Assembly: GCF_040448685.1 (NCBI RefSeq)
Contig: NZ_CP159290.1
Location: 620,001 to 684,000, forward strand
Length of the DNA stretch: 64,000 nucleotides
Origin: Cellulosimicrobium sp. ES-005
Lineage (GTDB): Bacteria; Actinomycetota; Actinomycetes; Actinomycetales; Cellulomonadaceae
Direction of reading: 5' to 3'
Numbering within the stretch: position 1 is the first letter of the stretch; each line of letters starts with the position of its first letter. The notes under the pieces are model-generated. The model made no database searches. It saw only the letters and a list, made by a program, of their open reading frames with translations, and was not told where the DNA came from. The translations under genes were made by a program, and so were the position numbers. Shown piece by piece: positions 27,046 through 35,516 of this stretch.

Positions 27046-27993
27046 ATGACCCGCACGGAATCCGTCCTCGTCGGCGTCGACGGCTCGGCACCGAGCCTGC
27101 ACGCCCTGGACTGGGCCGCCGCGTACGCGCTGCGGGTGGGCTGGCCGCTCCACATCGTCTGTACCTACTCGTTGCCGTCGTTCACCGCTGCGTCGCTGGA
27201 CGGCGGCTACGCGGCGCTCGACGACTCGGCCATCCAGGAGGGCGCCCGGGCGGTCCTCGAGGAGGCGCGTGCTCGGTCCGAGGCGGCCGGGGTCCGCACG
27301 ACCGCGACGGTGACGACGGGCGACGCCGCGGGCGTGCTCGTCGAGATGTCGCGCGAGCACTCGCTCGTCGTCGTCGGCACGAGGGGGCGGGGCGGCTTCA
27401 CCGAGCGGCTGCTCGGCACCGTCTCCTCGGCGCTGCCCGCGCACGCCCACTGCCCGACCGTCGTGGTGCCCTACCGCTCCGAGGCGAAGAGCGAGGAGGG
27501 TGCGCCGCAGGAGCCCCTCACCGTGAAGCCCCTGCGACGCATCGTCGTCGGCGTCGACGGGTCGCCGTCGGCGGAGATCGCCCTGCGCCACGCGATCCGT
27601 CAGGCCCAGGCCTGGGACGCGGAGCTCGTCGCGGTCGCCGGTGTCCCGGTCGGTGCCGGCGCCGGCCTCCTGGCGTGGCTGCCCGCGTCGATCGACCACG
27701 AGCAGGTGCTCGCGGACATCACCGAAGGCCTCAACGTCATCATCGACCGCCACGAGGCGGAGCACCCCGGGCTCACGATCAAGCGGATCGTCCTCGACGG
27801 CACGGGCGCCGAGCTCCTCACGGAGTTCTCGACGGCCTCCGACCTGGTCGTGGTCGGTTCCCGCGGGCGCGGCGGCTTCCGCGGGCTGCTGCTCGGCTCC
27901 ACGAGCCAGGCCGTCCTGCACCACTCGGCGTGCCCGGTCATGGTCGTGACCAAGAAGTGCGACGACGACGCGCCGGCGGCCGAGGACGGCTGA
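27046..27993 (+). CDS. tandem universal stress protein
   Basis: A 315-residue protein with two Usp domains (about 1-145 and 160-310). Each begins 'VLVGVDGS' or 'IVVGVDGS' and each keeps the ATP-binding G-x2-G-x9-G-S/T pattern ('GTRGRGGFTERLLGTVSS' and 'GSRGRGGFRGLLLGSTSQ'). Such actinobacterial proteins bind ATP and are induced by stress or hypoxia. The ATG at 27046 has AGGAGA eight bases upstream, and TAGGTT at 26999-27004 is the likely -10 box. It is monocistronic. Confidence 0.93.
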   Translation: MTRTESVLVGVDGSAPSLHALDWAAAYALRVGWPLHIVCTYSLPSFTAASLDGGYAALDDSAIQEGARAVLEEARARSEAAGVRTTATVTTGDAAGVLVEMSREHSLVVVGTRGRGGFTERLLGTVSSALPAHAHCPTVVVPYRSEAKSEEGAPQEPLTVKPLRRIVVGVDGSPSAEIALRHAIRQAQAWDAELVAVAGVPVGAGAGLLAWLPASIDHEQVLADITEGLNVIIDRHEAEHPGLTIKRIVLDGTGAELLTEFSTASDLVVVGSRGRGGFRGLLLGSTSQAVLHHSACPVMVVTKKCDDDAPAAEDG

Positions 27994-28077
27994 GCGCCCG
28001 AGAACCACCAGGAGGGCCGGACGCGTGAGGCGGTGCGCATCGCGGGTCCGGCCCCGCGGCGGGTGCCCAGCGGCCGG

Positions 28078-28929
28078 TCAGCTGCGGTTGCGGTAGAGGC
28101 GCATCGTGATCGGGGCGAGGAACGCGGTCAGGACGACCGACGCGACGAGGACCCACACGATCCCCTCCGCCGCGGGCTCTCCCGCCATGAGGCCGCGGAC
28201 CGCGGTCACGAGGTGGGTCACCGGGTTGACGTCGACGAAGCGCTGCAGCACGACCGGCATCGTCGACGGGTCGACGAAGATGTTGGACGCGAACGTCAAC
28301 GGCATGAGCACGAGCATCGACGTGCCCATGACGGCGTTGGGGGAGCGCAGCACGAGCCCGAGGGCCGTGAACACCCAGCTCAGCGCGAACGCGAAGACGA
28401 GCAGCAGCACGACCCCGAGGACCACGCCGACCACCCCGCCCGGCGGGCGGAAACCCAGGACGAGGCCGAGCGCGAGGGTCACGGCCGACGCGATCGTGTA
28501 GCGCACCGTGTCGCCGAGCAGCGCACCGACGATCGGCGCGGGCCGCCACACGGGCAGCGACCGGAACCGGTCGAACACGCCCTTGCTGATGTCCGTGTTC
28601 ATCGTGTAGCCGGTGTAGATCGTCGTGAAGAGCACCGCCTGCACGAGGATGCCCGGCAGGAGGAACTGGAGGTAGCTCTGCACGTCCCCGGCGAGCGCGC
28701 CGCCGAAGAGGTACGTGAACATGAGCGTGAAGATGATCGGCGAGACCGTGACGTCGAAGAGCTGTTCTGGCACGTGCTTGATCTTGAGCAGCGCACGCCA
28801 CGTGTAGGTGAAGGTCGCCGACACCGCGGACGGGCGCGAGGGTCGCCGTTCGAGCGCGACCGCGGCCCGTAGCGCGTTCGCCTCCGGCGCGCGCAGCTCC
28901 GCGGCGGTGATGGTGGGGTCCGCGGCCAT
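28078..28929 (-). CDS. ABC-2 type exporter permease (DrrB-like)
   Basis: A 283-residue permease with six predicted helices. The landmarks 'KIKHVPEQLFDVTVSPIIFTLMFTYLFGG' (split), 'DISKGVFDRFRSLPVWRPA' and 'ASNIFVDPSTMPVVLQRFVDVNPVTH' are those of DrrB/daunorubicin-type exporters. It pairs with the ATPase just upstream, with the stop and start codons sharing one base (TGATG), so translation is coupled. The substrate is likely a hydrophobic drug or lipid but cannot be determined. Confidence 0.92.
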   Translation of the reverse strand: MAADPTITAAELRAPEANALRAAVALERRPSRPSAVSATFTYTWRALLKIKHVPEQLFDVTVSPIIFTLMFTYLFGGALAGDVQSYLQFLLPGILVQAVLFTTIYTGYTMNTDISKGVFDRFRSLPVWRPAPIVGALLGDTVRYTIASAVTLALGLVLGFRPPGGVVGVVLGVVLLLVFAFALSWVFTALGLVLRSPNAVMGTSMLVLMPLTFASNIFVDPSTMPVVLQRFVDVNPVTHLVTAVRGLMAGEPAAEGIVWVLVASVVLTAFLAPITMRLYRNRS

Positions 28930-29930
28930 CAGGCCACCTCCTCGGTCGTCTCGTCGTCGTCCAGGGGCTGGCCCGTCAGGGCGAGGAACACCTCGTCGAG
29001 GCTCGGCTGGCCGAGCGTGAACTCGGGGACCACGATGCCCTCGTCCCCGAGCGCGGGCAGGATGCGCGCGACGTCCGCGGCGCCGTCGTCGGGAACGCGC
29101 GCCGTGAACGCGTACGGGTCGTTCGCGAGCGTGATCTCCGTGCCGAGCAGTGCGCCCACGACCTCCGCCGCGCGACCCCGCTGGGTCGCGTCCGCGAGCC
29201 GCACGTGGACCGCGCCCTCGCCCACCGAGCGCTTGAGCTCCGTCGCGGTGCCCTCTGCGATGACCTTGCCGTGGTCGATCACGGCGATCCGGTCGGCGAG
29301 CTGGTCCGCCTCCTCCAGGTACTGCGTCGTCAGCAGGACCGTCGCGCCGTCCGCCACCAGCACGCGGACGATGTCCCACACCTGGTTGCGGCTGCGCGGG
29401 TCGAGGCCCGTCGTCGGCTCGTCGAGGAAGATGACGCGCGGGCTCATCACGAGACTCGCCGCGAGGTCGATGCGTCGCCGCATGCCGCCCGAGTACGTCT
29501 TCACCTGGCGGTCGCCCGCGTCGCCCAGGCCGAACGCCTCCAGGAGCTCGGCCGAGCGCCCGCGTGCCGTGCCCCCGAGGAACCCGTAGAGCCGTGCGAG
29601 CATCACGAGGTTCTCCGTCCCCGTGAGGTCCTCGTCCACCGACGCGTACTGCCCCGTGAGCCCGACGACGGAGCGCACCTTGTCGGCGTCGTGCACCACG
29701 TCGTGGCCCAGCACGCGCGCCGTGCCCGCGTCGGGGCGCAGGAGCGTCGCGAGCATGCGGACCGCGGTCGTCTTGCCCGCGCCGTTCGGCCCGAGCACGC
29801 CGAACACGGTGCCCTCGGGGATGAGCAGGTCGATGCCGTCGACCGCCTTGGTCACGGACTTCCCGGTCGTGAAGTGCTTGACGAGGCCGCGCGCCTCGAC
29901 GGCGAGGTCGCCACGTGCAGTGTCGGTCAT
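28929..29930 (-). CDS. ABC exporter ATPase (DrrA-like)
   Basis: A 333-residue ATPase. Walker A is GPNGAGKTT, the signature '[11 protein letters not shown]', Walker B '[13 protein letters not shown]', and the H-loop region '[17 protein letters not shown]'. The 100-residue C-terminal region ('[22 protein letters not shown]') is the DrrA type, which contacts the permease. GGAGGGGAC precedes the ATG. It forms a two-gene operon with the DrrB-like permease. No regulator is adjacent. Confidence 0.95.
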   Translation of the reverse strand: MTDTARGDLAVEARGLVKHFTTGKSVTKAVDGIDLLIPEGTVFGVLGPNGAGKTTAVRMLATLLRPDAGTARVLGHDVVHDADKVRSVVGLTGQYASVDEDLTGTENLVMLARLYGFLGGTARGRSAELLEAFGLGDAGDRQVKTYSGGMRRRIDLAASLVMSPRVIFLDEPTTGLDPRSRNQVWDIVRVLVADGATVLLTTQYLEEADQLADRIAVIDHGKVIAEGTATELKRSVGEGAVHVRLADATQRGRAAEVVGALLGTEITLANDPYAFTARVPDDGAADVARILPALGDEGIVVPEFTLGQPSLDEVFLALTGQPLDDDETTEEVA

Positions 29931-30066
29931 GTCCCCTCCGCGGGTGGTCGTTCGCCGGAACCGACGAGCCGCCCGGCTCCCCGGGCCACCCACCCACCGA
30001 CCGTCGGGGCCGGCAGAACTCATCGGTCGCGCGTCTTCCATCCTGCGCCGAGCGGAGTGTGGCCGC

Positions 30067-30137
30067 GCGAAGTAGAGCCTCCGGTCGCGAGGTAGAACCC
30101 GTGGGGCTCTACCTCGCGACCGGAGGCTCTATCTCGC
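30067..30137. terminator. 34-bp hairpin at 3' end of aspT, built from the GCGAGGTAGAGCC word
   Basis: Arms 30067-30100 and 30104-30137 match at 31 of 34 positions with a three-base loop. Each arm itself contains two copies of the word GCGAGGTAGAGCC, which is also the unit of the hairpin at 5386-5490, 25 kb away. Confidence 0.75.
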
Positions 30138-30151
30138 GGGGTCGGAACCTT

Positions 30152-31435
30152 CTACTGCGCTGCGGCCTCTGCGGCGGCGAGGAGGACGCACGTCGCGACG
30201 CCGTCCATCGCGACGCGGACCTCCTCGATCGGGGGGAGGGTCGGGGCGAGGCGCAGGACCTTGTCCTCGGGGTCCTTGCCGTACGGGAACGGCGCGCCGG
30301 CGGGCGTGAGGGCGATGCCGGCGGCCTTGGCGAGCTCGACGACGCGCGACGCGGTGCCGGGGACGACCTCGAGGCTGACGAAGTAGCCGCCCTTCGGCTC
30401 GGTCCACGACGCGACGCCCGTTCCGCCGAGGCGCTCGGCGAGGATGCCCGTGACCGCCTCGAACTTGGGCGCGATGATGTCGCGGTGCTTGCGCATGTGG
30501 GCGCGCACGCCGTCGGCGTCGCCGAAGAACAGCGCGTGCCGGAGCTGGTTGACCTTGTCCGGGCCGATGGACTGGGCGGACAGGTGCTTCTTGTACCAGG
30601 CGACGTTCGCGGGGGACGACGCGAGGAACGCGACGCCCGCGCCGGCGAACGTGATCTTCGACGTCGAGGCGTAGAGGATCACGCGGTCCGGGTGGCCGGC
30701 CTCGGCGGCGAGCGAGAGCGCGTCGGCGCTGCGGACCTCGTCGTCGGTGAGGTGGTGCAGGGCGTACGCGTTGTCCCAGAGGATGCGGAAGTCGGGGGCG
30801 GCGGCGGGCACGGACACGAGCGCCCGCGCGACCTCCTCCGTGACGACCGAGCCGTCGGGGTTGGCGTACGTCGGCACGACCCACATGCCCTTGATCGTGG
30901 GGTCGTCGGCGACGAGCGCGGCGACGGCCGCGGCGTCGGGCCCGTCCGCGGTCATGGGCACGGTGATCATCTCGATGCCGAGGGCCTCGCACACGGAGAA
31001 GTGCCGGTCGTAGCCGGGCACGGGGCAGATCCAGCGGACCTTCTCCTCACGGCCCCACGGGCGCTCGGAGCCGGGGAGGCCGAAGAGCGTCGCGTAGGCG
31101 AGCGTGTCGTACATGAGCGTGAGGCTCGCGTTGCCACCCGCGAGGAGCTGCTCCACGGGCACGCCGAGCAGCTCGGCGAAGATCTCCCGGAGCTGCCGGA
31201 GGCCGTCGAGGCCGCCGTAGTTCCGGACGTCGGTGCCGTCGGCGTCGGTGTGGACGCCCTCGCCCGGGAGCGCGAGCAGGGCCTCGGAGAGGTCGAGCTG
31301 CTCGGCCGAGGGCTTGCCGCGCGTGAGGTCCAGCTTCAGCCCCAGGGCCTGCAGGTCGGCGTACGCGCGACGCAGGTCGTCCAGGGACGACGCGAGGGTG
31401 GTGGTACCGGGTGCGGTGTGCTCGGGCGTGGTCAC
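30152..31435 (-). CDS. aspartate aminotransferase, AspT/type Ic
   Basis: A 427-residue PLP enzyme of the Asp_aminotransf family best known from Corynebacterium AspT. Landmarks are 'LKLDLTRGKPSAEQLDLS', 'RNYGGLDGLRQLREIFAELLG', 'GNASLTLMYDTLAYA', 'WVVPTYANPDGSV', 'ILWDNAYALHHL', and the PLP lysine in 'YASTSKITFAGAGVAF'. It would link aspartate/oxaloacetate and glutamate/2-oxoglutarate. The GTG at 31435 is chosen over an upstream start because a TAGAGT box precedes it by seven bases. It is adjacent to the rocD-ddaH pair but separately transcribed. Confidence 0.9.
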   Translation of the reverse strand: MTTPEHTAPGTTTLASSLDDLRRAYADLQALGLKLDLTRGKPSAEQLDLSEALLALPGEGVHTDADGTDVRNYGGLDGLRQLREIFAELLGVPVEQLLAGGNASLTLMYDTLAYATLFGLPGSERPWGREEKVRWICPVPGYDRHFSVCEALGIEMITVPMTADGPDAAAVAALVADDPTIKGMWVVPTYANPDGSVVTEEVARALVSVPAAAPDFRILWDNAYALHHLTDDEVRSADALSLAAEAGHPDRVILYASTSKITFAGAGVAFLASSPANVAWYKKHLSAQSIGPDKVNQLRHALFFGDADGVRAHMRKHRDIIAPKFEAVTGILAERLGGTGVASWTEPKGGYFVSLEVVPGTASRVVELAKAAGIALTPAGAPFPYGKDPEDKVLRLAPTLPPIEEVRVAMDGVATCVLLAAAEAAAQ

Positions 31436-31442
31436 CCTCCGG

Positions 31443-31448
31443 ACTCTA
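31443..31448 (-). promoter_or_regulatory. -10 box of aspT transcript
   Basis: Minus-strand TAGAGT lies seven bases before the GTG at 31435. It overlaps the stop codon of rocD. Confidence 0.45.
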
Positions 31449-32705
31449 CCGACCCCGCGCAAGGTCCGTGAGCGCGTCCTCCAGGGCGGACAGCCCGGTC
31501 TCGAGGTCGGTGGCCGAGATGGTCAGCGGGGGAGCGAGGCGGATGGTCGAGCCGTGCGTGTCCTTGGCGAGGACGCCGCGCGCGAGCAGCGCCTCGCACA
31601 GGTCGCGACCGGTCCCGCGCGCGGGATCGAGGTCGAGTCCCGCCCACAGCCCGAGGCCGCGGACGCCGTCGAGCAGCCCGGCGCCCACGAACCCGGCGAG
31701 CCGGTCCTGGAACCGCGCGCCGAGCTCGCGCGCCCGGCGTTGCGGCTCGCCGGTGGCCAGGAGGTCGACGACGGCGAGGCCGACCGCGCACGCGAGCGGG
31801 TTGCCGCCGAACGTGCTGCCGTGCGTCCCGGGCGTGAGGGCCTCCAGCACGTCACGGCGTCCCACGACGGCGGACACGGGCAGGATCCCACCGCCGAGCG
31901 CCTTGCCGAGCGTCACGAGGTCGGGCCGCACGCTCCAGGTCTCGACCGCGAGCGTCGTGCCCGCGCGGCCGAGGCCGGACTGGATCTCGTCCGCGACCAG
32001 CAGCACGTCGCGCTCGGCGGTGAGGGCGCGCAGCCGCGGCCAGTAGTCGGCGGGCGGCACGACGACGCCGGACTCGCCCTGGACGGGTTCGAGCAGCACC
32101 GCGACGGTGGTGTCGTCGATCGCGGCGGCGACGGCGTCGGCGTCGCCGTAGGGCACGACCCGGAAGCCGGGCGTGTAGGGGTCGAACCCGCGGCGCGCGT
32201 CCTCGTCGTCGGAGAACGACACGATCGTCGTCGTGCGGCCGTGGAAGTTCCCGGAGCCGACGACGATCGTCGCCTCCCCGGGGCGGACGCCCTTGACGTC
32301 GTACCCCCACTTGCGCGCGGTCTTGATCGCGGTCTCGACGGCCTCGGCGCCGGTGTTCATCGGCAGCACGAGCGAGTCGGGTCCTCCCGTGGTGAGCGGC
32401 CCGACGAGCCCGGCGAGCGCGGCGGCGAACGGGTGCAGGAGGTCGTGGTCGAACGCGCGCGACGTGAGCGTGACACGCCCGAGCTGCGCGGTCGCGGCCG
32501 CGACGAGCGCGGGGTGGCGATGCCCGAAGTTGAGGGCCGAGTAGCCCGCGAGGAAGTCGAGGTAGCGACGCCCGTCCACGTCGGTGACCCACGCCCCCTC
32601 GGCCGTCGCGACCGTCACGGGCAGCGGGTGGTAGTTGTGCGCGAGGGCGTCGCGCGGCGTCTCGACCGCCGGCCCGGCGACCGGGCGGACGTCCTGCGCG
32701 GTCAC
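31446..32705 (-). CDS. rocD: ornithine aminotransferase
   Basis: A 419-residue class III aminotransferase converting ornithine and 2-oxoglutarate to glutamate semialdehyde and glutamate. Landmarks are 'YLDFLAGYSALNFGHRHPALVAA', 'LPMNTGAEAVETAIKTARKWGY' (split), 'GNFHGRTTTIVSFS', 'LLVADEIQSGLGRAG' and the PLP lysine in 'LVTLGKALGGGILPVSAVVG'. The GTG at 32705 has GGGGAG six bases upstream and overlaps the ddaH stop by four bases. The pair suggests a route from arginine-type compounds into glutamate or proline. Confidence 0.95.
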   Translation of the reverse strand: MTAQDVRPVAGPAVETPRDALAHNYHPLPVTVATAEGAWVTDVDGRRYLDFLAGYSALNFGHRHPALVAAATAQLGRVTLTSRAFDHDLLHPFAAALAGLVGPLTTGGPDSLVLPMNTGAEAVETAIKTARKWGYDVKGVRPGEATIVVGSGNFHGRTTTIVSFSDDEDARRGFDPYTPGFRVVPYGDADAVAAAIDDTTVAVLLEPVQGESGVVVPPADYWPRLRALTAERDVLLVADEIQSGLGRAGTTLAVETWSVRPDLVTLGKALGGGILPVSAVVGRRDVLEALTPGTHGSTFGGNPLACAVGLAVVDLLATGEPQRRARELGARFQDRLAGFVGAGLLDGVRGLGLWAGLDLDPARGTGRDLCEALLARGVLAKDTHGSTIRLAPPLTISATDLETGLSALEDALTDLARGR

Positions 32706-33616
32706 GACGCGCTCCCCGACGTCGCGACCGGCCCGGCGGCCATCTCGCGGATCTCGAGGGTGCAGCACTTGGCGCCACCGCCCCCGCGCAGCAGCTCGGA
32801 CGTGTCGACGGCGAGCGTCTCGTAGCCGCGCTCGCGCAGCGCCGCGGCGAGCCGCTCGGCGCGCGGGGCGTGCACGACGTGCGCGCCGTCGCTCACCGCG
32901 TTGAGGCCGAGCACGACGGCGTCCTCCTCGGTCGCGAGGAGCGCGTCGGGGTAGCGCTCGCGCAGGACCTCCTGCGCCGCGGGCGAGAACGCGGGCGGGT
33001 AGTAGGCGAGGTCGACGGGCGGCGGGCCGGTGAGGCCGGGGTGCGCGCCGCCGTCGGGCTGCGTGCCCCCCGGGGCCGTGCCGGAGCCTCCGCGCAGCAC
33101 GGTGAGCGCGGTGTCGAGGTGGTAGAAGCGCGGGTCGACGAGCTCGAGCGTCACGACCTCGCGTCCCCACAGCGCGGCGGCCTCGGCGTGCGCGGCGCGC
33201 TCGGTGCGGAAGCCCGTGCCGGCGAGCACGGCGTCGCCGGCCACGAGGAGGTCGCCCTCGCCTTCGTTGACGTGCTCGGCGAGGTGGGTGACGTACCCCT
33301 TGTCGGCGAACCACTTGAGGTAGGCGGGGCCCTCGGGGCCGCGCTCGGGGTGGGCGAAGCGCGCGGAGTAGACGAGGCCGTCGACGACGGTCGCGCCGTT
33401 CGCGGCGTAGACCATGTCCGGCAGGCCCGGGACGGGGTCGATCGTCTCCACGGTGTGGCCCAGGTCGCGGAAGGTGTCGCGCAGGCGCTCCCACTGGGCG
33501 ACCGCGAGCGGGGTGTCGACCGGGGTGCGCCGGTCCATCCACGGGTTGATCTCGTAGCTCACGGTGAAGTACGTGGGCCGGCACATGAGGTAGTGCCGGG
33601 GCTGGCCTGGGCGCAT
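32702..33616 (-). CDS. ddaH: dimethylarginine dimethylaminohydrolase-like amidinohydrolase
   Basis: A 304-residue member of the guanidino-modifying superfamily. The N-terminal 'HYLMCRPTYFTVSYEINPWMD' (split) and 'GLPDMVYAANGATV', the central 'RFYHLDTALTVLRGG' with catalytic His, and the C-terminal 'GGGGAKCCTLE' with the nucleophilic Cys are typical of DDAH. DDAH hydrolyses N-methylated arginine to citrulline and methylamine. Its coupling with rocD is common in actinobacteria, where some homologues may act on other guanidino substrates. GAGGAGG precedes the ATG. Confidence 0.88.
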   Translation of the reverse strand: MRPGQPRHYLMCRPTYFTVSYEINPWMDRRTPVDTPLAVAQWERLRDTFRDLGHTVETIDPVPGLPDMVYAANGATVVDGLVYSARFAHPERGPEGPAYLKWFADKGYVTHLAEHVNEGEGDLLVAGDAVLAGTGFRTERAAHAEAAALWGREVVTLELVDPRFYHLDTALTVLRGGSGTAPGGTQPDGGAHPGLTGPPPVDLAYYPPAFSPAAQEVLRERYPDALLATEEDAVVLGLNAVSDGAHVVHAPRAERLAAALRERGYETLAVDTSELLRGGGGAKCCTLEIREMAAGPVATSGSAS

Positions 33617-33922
33617 CGCCGCCTCCTCGCGGGAGCCGGGCCTGCCGGGGTGGTGCGGCCCGGGTGGTGGTCGGACGGGGGGTGGCGTCCGATGGTGCTG
33701 GTGGGCTGCCGGTTGGCTGCTGGATGCCAGCGTACGTCCGCGGCCTGCCCGCGTCCTGGGACGAGGCGCTCCATGGCAGGGCGTTGACAGCGATACTCTA
33801 TCGATATATCGTTAGCGTATCGCTGAGAGTCGAACCGACGACTCGCGACCCTCGCGAGGCCGCCACGGCCCGCCACCGCTCCGCGGAACACCCGGAGCCC
33901 ACGAACACAGGAGACACATCCC
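33617..33922. other. 306-base divergent promoter region, ddaH / padR
   Basis: The right half holds the padR promoter and operator. The left half (33617-33780) is very GC-rich and holds no gene that I can support; the ddaH promoter must lie there but no clear boxes are visible. Confidence 0.4.
33784..33824 (+). promoter_or_regulatory. padR promoter with 36-bp concentric palindrome (PadR operator)
   Basis: TTGACA at 33784-33789 and TATCGT at 33807-33812 are separated by 17 bases, a near-consensus promoter. From 33789 to 33824 the DNA reads as one palindrome: outer arms AGCGATAC/GTATCGCT, exact inner core CGATATATCG, 16 of 18 positions symmetric. It covers the spacer and -10, so a bound dimer would block transcription. 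Confidence 0.75.
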
Positions 33923-34825
33923 ATGAGCTACGCACACCAGCACCGGGGCAGGACCCCGGAGAACGTCCAGAACATGTCCCAGCCGTTCGGCGAGCGACCC
34001 GGGCCGCGCCCGGACCGCCGTCGTCGCGACGGCTTCCCGCCCGTGCCCGACGACGCGGCCTGGTTCCGCGGCGACGGTCCCCGTGGTCGGGGCGGCGCGC
34101 GCCGCGGCGGTGGCCGCGGGTTCGGCGGCCCGGCCGACGGCGGACGCGGCTTCGACCCCGGCTCCGGCTCCGGCGAGCGTGGGTTCGGCCCCGGCTTCGG
34201 GCCGGGCGGGCCGGGCTTCGGCCCCGGCGGTCCCGGGTTCGGCCCGGGACACGGCGGGCGTCGTCACGGGGGCCGCGGTCGCGGCCCGGGGCGCGCCGGC
34301 CGCGGCGACGTCCGCGCCGCCGTCCTGCTGCTCCTCGCCGAGCAGCCCATGCACGGCTACCAGGTCATCCAGGAGATCGCCGAGCGGAGCGAGGGCCAGT
34401 GGCGCCCGAGCCCCGGCGCGGTCTACCCCGCGCTGAACCTGCTCCAGGACGAGGGGCTCGTCGAGCTCTCGGCCGACGGCGGGCGTCGCCTCGCGACGCT
34501 CACCGAGGCGGGCACCGCGTACGTCGCGGAGCACGCCGCCGAGCTGGGCGACCCGTTCGCCGAGGCCGCCGGTCGCGGCGGCCGCTCGAGGCGCGAGCTG
34601 CGCGCGGGCGTCGAGGCCGTCGCCGCGGCGGTCCACCAGGTCGCCCGCACGGGCACCGACGAGCAGGCGCAGGCCGCAGCAGAGCTCCTCGAGCGCACGC
34701 GCCGCGAGCTCTACCTGATCCTCGCCGGCCCGGCAGCCACGACTCCCGCGCCGGACGCGGGCGCCCCCGCGTCGTCGGGCACGCCGGTGGAGGACGCCCC
34801 GGTCGAGGATGCGCCGACGGCCTGA
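33923..34825 (+). CDS. PadR-family regulator with long Gly-rich N-terminal region
   Basis: A 300-residue protein. The PadR winged helix is at about residues 130-215 ('VLLLLAEQPMHGYQVIQEI', 'PSPGAVYPALNLLQDEGLVEL'), followed by a C-terminal helical dimerisation region and an Ala/Pro-rich tail. The first 125 residues are Gly/Arg/Pro/Phe-rich with repeats of 'GFGPG', a low-complexity region seen in some actinobacterial PadR proteins and of unknown use, perhaps RNA or DNA contact. AGGAG lies nine bases before the ATG. The palindrome over its own promoter indicates autorepression. No obvious target transporter is adjacent. Confidence 0.9.
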   Translation: MSYAHQHRGRTPENVQNMSQPFGERPGPRPDRRRRDGFPPVPDDAAWFRGDGPRGRGGARRGGGRGFGGPADGGRGFDPGSGSGERGFGPGFGPGGPGFGPGGPGFGPGHGGRRHGGRGRGPGRAGRGDVRAAVLLLLAEQPMHGYQVIQEIAERSEGQWRPSPGAVYPALNLLQDEGLVELSADGGRRLATLTEAGTAYVAEHAAELGDPFAEAAGRGGRSRRELRAGVEAVAAAVHQVARTGTDEQAQAAAELLERTRRELYLILAGPAATTPAPDAGAPASSGTPVEDAPVEDAPTA

Positions 34826-34847
34826 CCTCGCCGATCTCGCCGACCCT

Positions 34848-34907
34848 GCCGAACCCGGGGTCGCTCCTCACCCGCAGCCGTGGGTCGGGAGCGACCCCGG
34901 GTTCGGC
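34848..34907. terminator. perfect 20-bp hairpin (CCGAACCCGGGGTCGC family)
   Basis: Arms 34848-34867 and 34888-34907 are exact complements with a 20-base loop, between the ends of the convergent padR and SRPBCC genes. The same word occurs at 48415-48434. Confidence 0.75.
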
Positions 34908-34967
34908 GCGTCTGGGGCGCGCGGCCGCGAGGCGTCGACCCGGGCCCCTGGCACCGGTCGACCCGCG

Positions 34968-35516
34968 TCAGCGGTGGGTGAGCAGGCGGGCCTCGAGGCG
35001 GCGCAGTGACGTCCGCATCATCCAGCGCAGCGCGAGCCCGACGAACGGCGCCGTGGCGGCGCGGGGGAGCGGGCCGGCGAGGTACGCCTCCTCCCACCAG
35101 ACGACGCGGCAGCGTCCGCGGCCGAGCGGCACGACGTCGAACCCGGCGTCGCCGAGCAGGACGGGTCCGAGCTTGTGCACCCGCGTGCTCCCGGTCCGGC
35201 CCGCCGCGACGGACGGGCGGTCGAGCGACTCGACGACCATGCGGTCGGTGAACGCCCGCCCCGTACGACGGGCGGACGGTCCGCTCACCATCGTGAAGCG
35301 GTCGCCGACCTCGGGACCGCGGACGGCCGGGGTCGCCATGGCCGTCAGAGGGATCCAGCGCGGGTGCGTGCGCGGGTCCGCGACCCACGCGAACGCGACG
35401 GTCGCGTCGACGGCCAGGTCGCGCGCGACGGAGACGCGCCGAGCCGCGCCGTCTCCCGCCCGCCGGGCGATGCCGGCATGGTCGTCCGTCGGGTCGTCAG
35501 GCGCTGCGGGCGTCAC
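34968..35516 (-). CDS. SRPBCC/START-like family protein
   Basis: A 182-residue protein with the polyketide-cyclase-like SRPBCC pattern: 'VARDLAVDATVAFAWVADPRTHPRWIP' (split) and a central 'DRMVVESLDRPS' followed by 'CRVVWWEEAYL' and an amphipathic C-terminal helix ending in 'RRLEARLLTHR'. These folds bind hydrophobic ligands; the ligand is unknown. The GTG start overlaps the upstream gene's TGA by four bases, so the two are co-translated. Confidence 0.82.
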   Translation of the reverse strand: MTPAAPDDPTDDHAGIARRAGDGAARRVSVARDLAVDATVAFAWVADPRTHPRWIPLTAMATPAVRGPEVGDRFTMVSGPSARRTGRAFTDRMVVESLDRPSVAAGRTGSTRVHKLGPVLLGDAGFDVVPLGRGRCRVVWWEEAYLAGPLPRAATAPFVGLALRWMMRTSLRRLEARLLTHR

